Of a stretch of DNA of 64,000 nucleotides, positions 27,633 to 35,462 are shown in pieces. The DNA is taken from contig NZ_CP039635.1 in NCBI RefSeq assembly GCF_004923295.1, forward strand, positions 392,501 through 456,500, given 5' to 3'. A program made the translations under genes and the position numbers. Origin of the DNA: Azospirillum sp. TSH100 (lineage in GTDB: Bacteria; Pseudomonadota; Alphaproteobacteria; Azospirillales; Azospirillaceae). The notes under the pieces are model-generated. The model was given only the letters and a program-made list of their open reading frames with translations. It ran no database searches and was not told the DNA's origin. Each line of letters starts with the position of its first letter. The stretch's first letter is position 1.

Positions 27633-28472
27633 ATGACCATGGTCCTGGGGCTGATGGCTCAACTGGTCGGCCGTTGGCTGATTCTGTTTTCCCTATCAAC
27701 GGCTGTGCTCTGGGTGACAAAAGCCTATCAATCCTTTGGTTTCACGATGAACGGTGCGGTTTTCAGCGAGATCCTGAAATGGCCGCAAGCAGGGCCGGCC
27801 GGCCTCTTCCATCGGATCGTCTGTGGAACCCATTGGTTCGTCTACAGCACGACGTTCCTCAGCATGCTGGCGTTGTATGCAGTGATCGTCGTCGGACTGA
27901 GGATTTTCCTGCTGGTGTCTTGCGGGCGGATTTCCCATTGGGAGGATTGGGATCACGACGTTGTTGAATCCAGCCGCAGGTTCGATCTGCTGCACCTTTC
28001 GACGAAAGGCAGCTTCCGGGCATATATTCTACATTGGCTGGGTTCGCCCAGCTGGGAGCATCTCCAGTCATGGCAAAGCGAACGAATCATTCGGCTTTCA
28101 AGCATAATGATGTCAGTGATTGCCATCTACGCAATATTGATCGCCTACATATATCGGATCGCCGATTCGCTGCCACTTGGTGGAATGCAATCTTTTTTTG
28201 TGATGGCGAAGTCCTTCCTGATCATGCCGGTGTCCTTCAGGATCATCTTTGCGGATGGTGCCTTCCTTCTGTGCGCAGCGTGGATCTACAGGCGTGCGCA
28301 CTTGCATGGGTATGTGCAGGGAAGCAGCGACGGCGATCACGGCTGGTGGGAGATCCGGGAAGGGATCTGGCGCACCCTGTGCAATGCCTTGCTTTTCGTT
28401 GCCGGGATGCTTGGCATTTCCGTGGCGGTGCGCCTCTTCTGTACGGTCATGCTGACCGGCCAGCCCTGCTGA
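27633..28472 (+). CDS. Multi-pass membrane protein of unknown function
   Basis: A 279-residue protein with about five hydrophobic segments, among them LILFSLSTAVLWV, FLSMLALYAVIVVGLRIFLLV, MMSVIAIYAILIAYIY, FLIMPVSFRIIF and LLFVAGMLGISVAV. A soluble loop of some 60 residues with DWDHDVVESSRRFDLLHL lies between the second and third. The ATG at 27633 follows GAGGAG; an ATG at 27603 lacks a ribosome site. It is the only plus-strand gene inside the phosphorylation island, lying between the soluble phosphatase and the small anchored protein and convergent with the latter. No known family was recognised. Confidence 0.6.
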   Translation: MTMVLGLMAQLVGRWLILFSLSTAVLWVTKAYQSFGFTMNGAVFSEILKWPQAGPAGLFHRIVCGTHWFVYSTTFLSMLALYAVIVVGLRIFLLVSCGRISHWEDWDHDVVESSRRFDLLHLSTKGSFRAYILHWLGSPSWEHLQSWQSERIIRLSSIMMSVIAIYAILIAYIYRIADSLPLGGMQSFFVMAKSFLIMPVSFRIIFADGAFLLCAAWIYRRAHLHGYVQGSSDGDHGWWEIREGIWRTLCNALLFVAGMLGISVAVRLFCTVMLTGQPC

Positions 28473-28495
28473 CCGGTCGACGGCCCTGATAAATG

Positions 28496-29005
28496 TCAAC
28501 GCCAGACCAGGATGCCGGCGGCGATGATGGCGGACGCGACCATCAGGATAAGGCCCGCGGACCGGATCAGGCGCTTCGAAGGGCGCGGGCCCGGCAACCG
28601 GCCACGCCCCATCGGCCTTTCCGCGACGAGGATGCCATGGGCCGCCTCAGGATCGGTTCCCCCACCGCTATCGCCCTCGTCTGCGACTTGCCGATCCCGC
28701 CCCGGACGTGCCTGAAACGCGACGGCCATGGCCGAATGGTAAAGCGCGGCGAGCGCCTCGTCGTCCGTCGGAACCGTACCACCGGGCTGCGTCGGTGCCG
28801 CCGTTTCCGGTGCAATGTCGACGGGCGTCCGGTCACTCTCCGCCAGGGCGATGGAACGCGACAGGAGTTTCTGATAGCTGCCCCTCAGGGTTCCATCGGC
28901 GGTCAGTTCCCGGCAGATTTCCTCCGTCGGCACCGGATAGCCTTGACGGCGAAGCGCCAAGCCCACAATCGACGCCCGCACGTCCTTCCATCGGTCAAGC
29001 GGCAT
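28496..29005 (-). CDS. Small tail-anchored protein in the motor/phosphorylation island
   Basis: A 169-residue protein. An N-terminal helical part (WKDVRASIVGLALRRQG, EEICRELTADGTL) is followed by an acidic, Pro/Gly-rich linker and a single C-terminal membrane helix (about residues 147-166) ending in WR, giving a tail-anchored topology with the bulk in the cytoplasm. It starts 8 bp after the MotB-like gene and is clearly co-transcribed with the motor pair. I do not recognise the family. The position suggests an adaptor between the membrane pair and the soluble phosphorylation proteins, which is inference only. Confidence 0.6.
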   Translation of the reverse strand: MPLDRWKDVRASIVGLALRRQGYPVPTEEICRELTADGTLRGSYQKLLSRSIALAESDRTPVDIAPETAAPTQPGGTVPTDDEALAALYHSAMAVAFQARPGRDRQVADEGDSGGGTDPEAAHGILVAERPMGRGRLPGPRPSKRLIRSAGLILMVASAIIAAGILVWR

Positions 29006-29013
29006 GATTGGGC

Positions 29014-29772
29014 CTACCGCTTCGGCTTGCGCACATAGAAGTACGTCTCAAGCGTGTTCAGCATACGGAGGAACATGTCCAAATCCATGCGCTGCACCTT
29101 GGTGCTCACATGGAATCGACACGGCACCTCCTGGGCATTGCCCCAGTCGAAGAGCGCCTGGGCGTGAAGCCGGACTTCGTCAGAAGCGATCCGGCCGCCT
29201 GAGAGAAGGCCCGTGATGCCGGGAAGGGCAAGCACGGCCTCGTCGTCCTTGGGCTCCCAAGCCTTCTGGAAGGAATAGCCACCGTCAGCGAGAAGCGTCG
29301 CCTCGACAAGAAACCCGGCGGGTGTCGGACAGCGCGGCAACCCCGTTCCCTTCCCTTCCTTGGCAAGTTTCTTCGACAGTTCCTCGATCAGCCTCTTCTG
29401 CTCGACGACGGATTGCTGTTTTCTGGCCAACTCGCTGTTCAACTGGTCCAGTTGGGACGCCGGCAGAATGACCAGCTTGGCGTGATCGCGGTTGTCCTGC
29501 GGGGGAAGCTGCGCGACTAGACGCTCCAGATCGGCCAGAGACTTTTCAAGATCATGGATTTTTTCGGTCAGCGTCAGATTTTCCGCGGCAAGACGGTCAC
29601 GCTCGGCCTCCAGCACCGACACTTGCGCCCGCAGCCGGTCCGCCTCCCTCATCCCCTCCTCCCGCGCGAGGAACGAGAAGGCCATTGCGGCGAAGACCAT
29701 GAGAATCATGACCTCTGTCATGGTCAGGTTGATGATGTCGTTGCGCCGCCCCTGGCGCGCTCCGGACAACAT
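29014..29772 (-). CDS. MotB/ZorB-like single-pass membrane protein with coiled coil
   Basis: A 252-residue protein. After a short basic head comes one membrane helix at about residues 15-36, with Asp12 just before it and Glu20 inside, the place where MotB/ExbD/ZorB proteins carry their proton-binding acid. Residues about 38-150 form a heptad-type coiled coil (LRAQVSVLEAERDRLAAENL). The C-terminal 100 residues hold two cysteines (GLPRCP and VPCRFHV) and end in an aromatic, basic tail. There is no recognisable OmpA peptidoglycan-binding domain, unlike MotB and ZorB. It starts 2 bp after the MotA-like gene, so the two are expressed as a pair. Confidence 0.65.
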   Translation of the reverse strand: MLSGARQGRRNDIINLTMTEVMILMVFAAMAFSFLAREEGMREADRLRAQVSVLEAERDRLAAENLTLTEKIHDLEKSLADLERLVAQLPPQDNRDHAKLVILPASQLDQLNSELARKQQSVVEQKRLIEELSKKLAKEGKGTGLPRCPTPAGFLVEATLLADGGYSFQKAWEPKDDEAVLALPGITGLLSGGRIASDEVRLHAQALFDWGNAQEVPCRFHVSTKVQRMDLDMFLRMLNTLETYFYVRKPKR

Positions 29773-29774
29773 GG

Positions 29775-31049
29775 TCAGACATCCCCACGGCCGGTGCCCG
29801 GAACATCTCCGGATACAACCTCACGCAGGAAGGTCACACTCTCGTCCATGGTCTTTTCAAAGGCGGAGACATCCGCCTCCACCCGTCCGATCGCCTGTCG
29901 CAGCTTATCTGCCTCCTGTTCGAGGCGCTGCTGGTATGCGGTGAATTCGCTTTTGGTCGCCTTCTGAAGCTGGCTGACCGCGACGACCATGTCCTCGGTG
30001 GTCTGCTTGAGTTCCCGCATGGTGCGCGATGCCTCGGCCGCATCGCTGGTGAATTGCTTCGTGGCGTCCGCCTGTTGCCTCGCGGCGTCCGCACTGAGCG
30101 TCACGTTGTCGCGCCCGACCTCGGCGGTTCTCGCGACCACATCCGACACCTCGTCCAACAGTTCCCTCACGCGGCCCAGATCGTCCGACACGCTGCACAG
30201 CTTGGCGATGCCCTCGTTGAAGGCTCCGATACCTCCATCGAAGGAATCGGCAAACGTCGCGCTGGATTGCTGCAAAGTGGAGCGCATCTTGTGCAACTCG
30301 CTCGCGACCTCGTCCACCGCCGCGTTCAGCCGGGCCGTGATGATGTCGCTTGGAAGCTCGACAGCCTCCAGGCGCCGGGCGATGTCGATGATTGCGGGCT
30401 CCAAGCTCGCGATATGCTGTTTGACCAGCTCGCCGAAGTCCTTGTCCGTTTCATTGAGGCGGCTCTTCACCTCACTGCTGATGGTGAGCAGCTCCTCTCC
30501 CATTTTGGAGGAAATTTCGGCGGTTTCCTGGACCATCCGTGTCCGCGTTTCCCGAAGAACCCTCAGCGATTCTTCCGACTCGCGGGTGATTGCCTCGACA
30601 TACTTGGCGATGGTCTCGCGCGCCTCGTCTTCCTGATCCAAAGGCGTGTCGCGCGCTTGCAACAGGAAAATACGCAGCGTCATGCCGCATGCCGTCGTGA
30701 TGAGTGCGATGCCGAACTGCACAATGACGGCACTGCTGGTCATCGTGTCGAGAGACGCTCCAAATGGTCCAAGCGACAGAATCAATGCCCAGATCGTGAG
30801 AATAAATCCCATATAATACAGATTGTCGCCAAGCCTCTCCCTTGGGCTGCCCTTCTTTGTCAGCATCAACCCGATGCAGAAGTAAGCCGTCATCGCGACA
30901 ACTGCGAAAATCCAATTGCCAGCCAGCTCGGAAGCCACCCCGGCAGCGGTGCAGATATAGAAGCTTGGTGCAAGATACCGATGATTCTTCTCAGTTTTAC
31001 TGACTGTGACAGTTCCGGCAAGCGCCAAATCCGAAGGGGTCTGTGTCAT
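29775..31049 (-). CDS. MotA/ZorA-like membrane protein with long coiled-coil tail
   Basis: A 424-residue protein. Four hydrophobic segments lie within the first 130 residues. The last (VQFGIALITTACGMTLRIFLL) resembles the ALxxTAxG pore-helix motif of MotA/TolQ/ExbB subunits. From about residue 140 to 415 the protein is a continuous helical coiled coil with methyl-accepting-chemotaxis-like heptads but no MCP signalling hairpin. A ZorA-type architecture (channel plus long cytoplasmic tail) fits better than a chemoreceptor, since it lacks a periplasmic sensor domain. It is the first gene of the minus-strand row that continues with the MotB-like, anchored, phosphatase, vWA and kinase genes. Confidence 0.7.
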   Translation of the reverse strand: MTQTPSDLALAGTVTVSKTEKNHRYLAPSFYICTAAGVASELAGNWIFAVVAMTAYFCIGLMLTKKGSPRERLGDNLYYMGFILTIWALILSLGPFGASLDTMTSSAVIVQFGIALITTACGMTLRIFLLQARDTPLDQEDEARETIAKYVEAITRESEESLRVLRETRTRMVQETAEISSKMGEELLTISSEVKSRLNETDKDFGELVKQHIASLEPAIIDIARRLEAVELPSDIITARLNAAVDEVASELHKMRSTLQQSSATFADSFDGGIGAFNEGIAKLCSVSDDLGRVRELLDEVSDVVARTAEVGRDNVTLSADAARQQADATKQFTSDAAEASRTMRELKQTTEDMVVAVSQLQKATKSEFTAYQQRLEQEADKLRQAIGRVEADVSAFEKTMDESVTFLREVVSGDVPGTGRGDV

Positions 31050-31759
31050 GTCGCTCGGTCATCTGTTGAAAAATGGCGGAATTGCCGATGTATCAATCAA
31101 TTCGGGATATCAGCGCCGGATGCCGGACGAGCGAAGCTGCTGCATCAGGAAAAAATCCTGTCATCGCGCAGGCTGCATCCTGCCAAGTTTTCAGGCGCTG
31201 CCCCATGCAATAGGCACAATCGGAAGATTGGCGCACACCACCCTGAGGAAATTGCGAGCGATCACTACTCTTCCTTCCCCATCAATCCACAGCATCGACG
31301 GGAATTGACCCGTTAACAATCGGACAAAGCCGACCATATGCACAATCATAGATGACAATTTTTTGCAACATTGTCTTATTTACGAGAATGACATATTTCA
31401 TATATAGACCTTTGGTAAACACTTGGTAAAGCAATTTGCTTTTTTGGATGAGTTTCCGAGCACTCATGCTTCCTGATGGTAGACGGCGGCAAAGGCTTTC
31501 CCACCGTGCCCCAATCCACTCTCGCTTCAGGCAACTTCCGCGTTTGGCCGCGGCAGTCCGCAGTCATCGCCAGCTTAAACAAGGCTGTTGTCGTGGTTCT
31601 TGGGTGGAGTGCGGCTCAATCTGACCGAAAAAGCCAACAGCCGACGGCTTCCGGAGAAGCCATTCCGCAACATAGTGAGGTTGCGCAACAAAATCTTAGG
31701 CAGCGGGTTGGTTTCATCTATAGGGTGGACAATCCGAAGCCCAAGGAGGGGAGGAGAAA
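31050..31759. promoter_or_regulatory. AT-rich intergenic region upstream of the motor-like genes and the histidine kinase
   Basis: About 700 bp separate the two divergent transcripts. The segment 31300-31450 is markedly AT-rich and holds TTGGTAAA twice, at 31412-31419 and 31423-31430, 11 bp apart, next to ATATATAG at 31401-31408. These could be promoter or operator elements. Frames of 60-110 codons in this stretch look random in composition. AAGGAGGGGAGGAG at 31743-31756 is a very strong ribosome site for the short leader frame that follows. Confidence 0.4.
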
Positions 31760-31819
31760 ATGTCTCTGCGCTCTGCCCAGCCGGATGCTTCGCTTCCACC
31801 AGCCGCTCCATTGACGTGA
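31760..31819 (+). CDS. Candidate 19-residue leader peptide coupled to the histidine kinase
   Basis: ATG at 31760 lies directly behind AAGGAGGGGAGGAGAAA, the strongest ribosome site in this area, yet its frame (MSLRSAQPDASLPPAAPLT) stops after 19 codons at TGA 31817-31819. That TGA overlaps a GTG at 31816 that opens the histidine-kinase frame (GTGA). Two readings are possible: a translated leader that couples translation to the kinase, or a one-base frameshift (natural or sequencing) that has cut the true kinase N-terminus off. The peptide's own function, if any, is unknown. Confidence 0.45.
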   Translation: MSLRSAQPDASLPPAAPLT

Positions 31820-34044
31820 ACGCGGCGCCGAGTTTGTCCTCCCCCGCCCCACCGGGCCCTTCATGGCTTTCCCGCCCCCGCCGGGTGCGGACGTGGCTGA
31901 TTCTGCTGGTGATGGCGGTCGCCCTGCCGCTCGTCCTGTTTTCGTCCGTCCTTCTGCTGCGGAATGTCACTGCCCAAGCCGAACAGGCGGAGTGGCTGGT
32001 GCGCGACCGGGTGCGCCTGCTGGCCGAAGACGTCGACCGGGAGGTGGCGCGTCACATCGCGGCCGTTGAGGTTCTGGCCACCTCCGAGAGTCTGGCGAAG
32101 AATGACCTCGCCAGCTTTTACCAACGGGCCGTCGAGGTCCGCGATCGCCTCGGCACCAATGTGGTGCTTCGCGATCTGTCGAACCGGCAGCTCGTCAACA
32201 GCAGGCTGCCGTGGGGGGCGGTCCTGCCCGTGAATGCGGGATTCGAGGTGGACCATCGGGCCATCGAAACGGGGCGACCGCAGGTCTCGGGCCTGATCAC
32301 CAGCGGGGTTGCACGGCCACCGCTCGTCTTCGTGGTGACGCCGGTCATCCGTGACGGCGTGGTCCGCTATCTTCTCAGCCTGACCATCGCCCAGGAACGG
32401 CTTCAGGCCATCCTGTCACCCGACCGCCTCCCGCCGGACTGGGTGGCGGGAGTGCTCGACGGCGACGGCGTCATCGTTGCCCGCTCGCGGCGAACCGATC
32501 AGGTCGTCGGAACCCGCCTTCCGGGCGAAGTCTGGGAGAGGATCAGGCAGCTTCCCGACCGCATCCAGCACGCCGCAAACCTCGAAGGCGAGATCACCCT
32601 CCAGGCATACGCACGGTCGCAGTCGTCCGGCTGGGTGGTGGGCGCCAGCGTGCCCGAGGAGCATGTCGCCGCCCCGGCGCGGCAGGCGCTGCTGCTCTTC
32701 GCAGGCGGCGGCACGGCCCTCTTCCTGATCAGCGTCGGCGCCGTCATCGTGCTCGCCCGCCGCCTGACACATCCGTTTGCGGAACTCGCCCGGGCGGCGG
32801 AGGCGGTGGGGGCGGGCGACCCGGTTCCGCCCCTGGCCGGGGGCGTCATCGAGATCAACACGGTCGGCGGAGCGATCCGCAATGCAGCGGATCTCATCCA
32901 TCGCCGGGAAGTGGCCCTGCGCGCGGCCAAGGCCGAAGCCGATCGGGCCAATCTCGCCAAATCCAAGTTCCTCGCCGCGGCCAGTCACGACCTGCGCCAG
33001 CCTGTTCAGGCCATGATGCTCTTCCAGTCGGCGCTCGAAGAGCGCCTTGGCGAGCATCCCGCAGCTCCTCTGCTGGGTTCCCTGGGCGATGCCATGGGTG
33101 GGCTGCGCATGCTGCTCGACAGTCTGCTCGACGTGTCGAAGCTGGATGCCGGACTGATCGTTCCCCAACCCAGGGATATTCAGCTGGGGCAGCTCCTCGA
33201 CCGGCTCGCCGCCGAGTACCATCTCCAGGCCGCGGCCAGGGGGCTGCGCCTGCGCGTTGTCCGCAGCGGCGTCACGGTTCGCAGCGATCCGGCCCTGCTG
33301 GAACGGATGGTGCGCAACCTGATCGAGAATGCACTGCGTTACACCGAATGCGGCGGCGTCCTGATCGGATGCCGGCGCCAGGGCGGTTGGGTCCGCATCG
33401 AGGTCATCGATACCGGCATCGGCATCGAACCGGACAAGCAGGACGAGGTCTTCGAGGAATTCATCCAGGTCGGCAACCCGGAACGCGACCGCGCCAAGGG
33501 GCTGGGCCTCGGCCTGGCCGTGGTGCGCCGCCTTGGCCATCTTCTCAGCCACGAAATCACCGTCCGCTCGACACCCGCGACGGGATCGGCCTTCGGCATC
33601 AGGGTGCCGATGATCGCGCAGTCGACCACCGAGCCCGAACAGCCGAAGCCGGGCCCGGTCAAGGGCGACAAGCGCCACATGATTCTTGTGATCGACGATG
33701 AGCCGCTGGTGCGCACGGGCTTGCAGGCGATGCTGGAAGGCTGGGGCTACCGGGTTCTGACGGCGGGATCCGTCACGGAGGCGGTGAGCCATGTCGAGAG
33801 CGGGGAATGGCCCAGCGCCATCCTGGCCGACTACCGCCTGCGCGGCGGCGAGACCGGCCTGGACGCGATCCGAGCCGTGTACCGGCGCCTCGACATGCCG
33901 GTGCCCGCGGCCGTCATCACCGGCGACACCGCGCCGGAACGCCTGGCCGAGGTGCGGTCGGGTGGCCACATGCTGCTCCACAAGCCGATCGCCGCCCAGC
34001 AGCTGCATGACGTCGTCGTGGAAATGGTGCCCGCGGCGGAATGA
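31816..34044 (+). CDS. Hybrid sensor histidine kinase with receiver domain
   Basis: About 742 residues from GTG 31816. Two membrane helices (about residues 27-45 and 295-318) enclose a periplasmic Cache-like sensor region of some 250 residues. A HAMP-like linker follows, then a HisKA helix with the phospho-acceptor His in ASHDLRQPVQ (about H390). The HATPase domain has NLIENALRYTE, DTGIGIEPD and GLGLGLAVV. A C-terminal receiver starts at MILVIDDEP (about 621) with the acceptor Asp in ADYRLRGG (about 671). The HDLRQP variant marks an orphan hybrid-kinase group common in Rhizobiales and Rhodospirillales. No cognate DNA-binding regulator is adjacent. A longer frame from a TTG at 31588 was not used. 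Confidence 0.85.
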   Translation: MNAAPSLSSPAPPGPSWLSRPRRVRTWLILLVMAVALPLVLFSSVLLLRNVTAQAEQAEWLVRDRVRLLAEDVDREVARHIAAVEVLATSESLAKNDLASFYQRAVEVRDRLGTNVVLRDLSNRQLVNSRLPWGAVLPVNAGFEVDHRAIETGRPQVSGLITSGVARPPLVFVVTPVIRDGVVRYLLSLTIAQERLQAILSPDRLPPDWVAGVLDGDGVIVARSRRTDQVVGTRLPGEVWERIRQLPDRIQHAANLEGEITLQAYARSQSSGWVVGASVPEEHVAAPARQALLLFAGGGTALFLISVGAVIVLARRLTHPFAELARAAEAVGAGDPVPPLAGGVIEINTVGGAIRNAADLIHRREVALRAAKAEADRANLAKSKFLAAASHDLRQPVQAMMLFQSALEERLGEHPAAPLLGSLGDAMGGLRMLLDSLLDVSKLDAGLIVPQPRDIQLGQLLDRLAAEYHLQAAARGLRLRVVRSGVTVRSDPALLERMVRNLIENALRYTECGGVLIGCRRQGGWVRIEVIDTGIGIEPDKQDEVFEEFIQVGNPERDRAKGLGLGLAVVRRLGHLLSHEITVRSTPATGSAFGIRVPMIAQSTTEPEQPKPGPVKGDKRHMILVIDDEPLVRTGLQAMLEGWGYRVLTAGSVTEAVSHVESGEWPSAILADYRLRGGETGLDAIRAVYRRLDMPVPAAVITGDTAPERLAEVRSGGHMLLHKPIAAQQLHDVVVEMVPAAE

Positions 34045-34071
34045 ACCGCCCTGCCGGGGCTGCGACCGGGG

Positions 34072-34860
34072 TCAAGGTGACGGTGGGCTTGATTGCCGAC
34101 TGTCACGCCGCGCGAGCCCTTCCATCTCCTTGGCCCATCCGCTGTAGTTGCGGTGGTACTCCCGCAATGCCGGGTCGTCCTTCGTCCGCTCGGCCATCAC
34201 CCGGAACAGCGGCGCCTGGGCAGCAGCGATCTCCGCGGCGTCCGGCCGGCGGGTGGCGGTGAGGAAGGAGGAGAGGCTGGTTGCAAGATTGCCGCCGGTC
34301 GGCTTGGCGGCCAGCTTCGCCAACTCACCAGCGATCCATGGCATGTATTTCAGCATATACTCGGCATAGCGCTGGATCACCGGGGCCTGTTCGAGCAGGT
34401 CGGCGCGCTCGCGGTCGAAATCGGTGCGGTCGAGGATGGCGTGACCGCTGTAGACGACCGGTGCCGCCGAAGACGTATCGCACTGCCAGCCCTTGCGCGG
34501 CACCAGCAGGTCGGCCTGGTCCTTCTCCTCGCGATAGGGATAGAAGGGCATGGTCCGGCAGCGCGACGGCTTGTCCTCATGGATGCCGCACAGCCCATCA
34601 TCGCGCAGTTCCGGACAGGGATGGGAGGTTGGCAGATAGGCGGTCGGCACGATCAGAACCGCGACCGTCTTGCGGTTCGGCAAGCGCACCGTCGCGCCCA
34701 GCCGGGTCGCCAGTTCATAGGACCGGGCGTTCGACCGCACCGGCGTCCACACCATCGCCAGCGGAAAACGGCCGGCATGGGTCACCGCGTCCTTCAGCGT
34801 CAGCGGCAGCCAGCCATGACAGCATTTGCCGCAGGCGGTGCAGGAGAAACGCGGTTCCAT
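34072..34860 (-). CDS. YkgJ-family cysteine-cluster protein
   Basis: A 262-residue protein with the N-terminal cysteine cluster CTACGKCCHG (about residues 7-16), then CPELRDDGLCGIHEDKPSRCRTMPFYP (C...C...C spread over 90-116). This CxxCxxCC...C...C...C pattern defines the YkgJ/zinc- or iron-chelating cluster family. The C-terminal half is helical and not family-defining. The ATG at 34860 follows GAAGGAAGG. It lies 16 bp downstream of the YchJ-like gene on the same strand; both are metal-binding cysteine proteins and probably co-transcribed. The biochemical role of the family is not established. Confidence 0.85.
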   Translation of the reverse strand: MEPRFSCTACGKCCHGWLPLTLKDAVTHAGRFPLAMVWTPVRSNARSYELATRLGATVRLPNRKTVAVLIVPTAYLPTSHPCPELRDDGLCGIHEDKPSRCRTMPFYPYREEKDQADLLVPRKGWQCDTSSAAPVVYSGHAILDRTDFDRERADLLEQAPVIQRYAEYMLKYMPWIAGELAKLAAKPTGGNLATSLSSFLTATRRPDAAEIAAAQAPLFRVMAERTKDDPALREYHRNYSGWAKEMEGLARRDSRQSSPPSP

Positions 34861-34876
34861 GACGGCCTTCCTTCGC

Positions 34877-35350
34877 TCACTTGCCGCAGCAGGCTTTGTA
34901 TTTCCTGCCCGATCCGCAGGGGCAGGGCTCGTTTCGTCCGACCTTGACCACACGGCGCGGCTCCCCCTTCGGGTTCACCTCGCCGCTGACATAGAGCCAC
35001 TGCCCGTCCTCCCGGCGGAATCTGGCGCGCTCGTGGTGGCGCATGTCGTTGCCGTCCCGGCGGAAATGGATCAGGAACTCGACCGTTCCGGCATCCCCCT
35101 CCTCGCTGGCACGCAGGATGTCCAGCCGCTGCCACTCCGACTCCTCCGCCACCCGCTCCGCCTCGCCGCGATTGAAGTCGTCCCGGATCTCCGGGGCATG
35201 CGAGCGCTCGACATGGTCGAGATCCTGCCGGACGAAGGCGGTGTAGCGCGACCGCATCATCGCTTCGGCGGTCGGTGCCGGTCCTCCGGCCAGGATGGGG
35301 CCACAGCACTCTTCAAAGGGGCGACCGGAGCCGCAGGGGCAAGACGACAT
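34877..35350 (-). CDS. YchJ-like SEC-C motif protein (UPF0225)
   Basis: A 157-residue protein with two SEC-C zinc motifs, one at each end: [13 protein letters not shown] (about residues 4-16) and [13 protein letters not shown] (about 143-155). Between them lies the NTF2-like YchJ domain with [16 protein letters not shown] and FLIHFRRDG. The double SEC-C arrangement is typical of YchJ. Its function is unknown; SEC-C motifs bind zinc and often nucleic-acid or ribosome-associated partners. It is the first of a two-gene minus-strand unit with the YkgJ-like gene. Confidence 0.88.
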   Translation of the reverse strand: MSSCPCGSGRPFEECCGPILAGGPAPTAEAMMRSRYTAFVRQDLDHVERSHAPEIRDDFNRGEAERVAEESEWQRLDILRASEEGDAGTVEFLIHFRRDGNDMRHHERARFRREDGQWLYVSGEVNPKGEPRRVVKVGRNEPCPCGSGRKYKACCGK

Positions 35351-35462
35351 GATTGGTCCTTCTGCACATCTCGAGAGCCTTATATTACAGATTGTCGTTT
35401 CATCACAGAGAGATGCTGGCGTACCCGGGGCTCGCCGGCCAGGGCGGCGGCGTTGGACAAGG

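Noticed and set aside
29775..31049. Reading the long coiled-coil protein as a chemoreceptor
   Set aside because: No periplasmic ligand domain and no conserved MCP hairpin tip; the four-helix head with ALITTACG and the adjacent MotB-like gene fit the MotA/ZorA group better.
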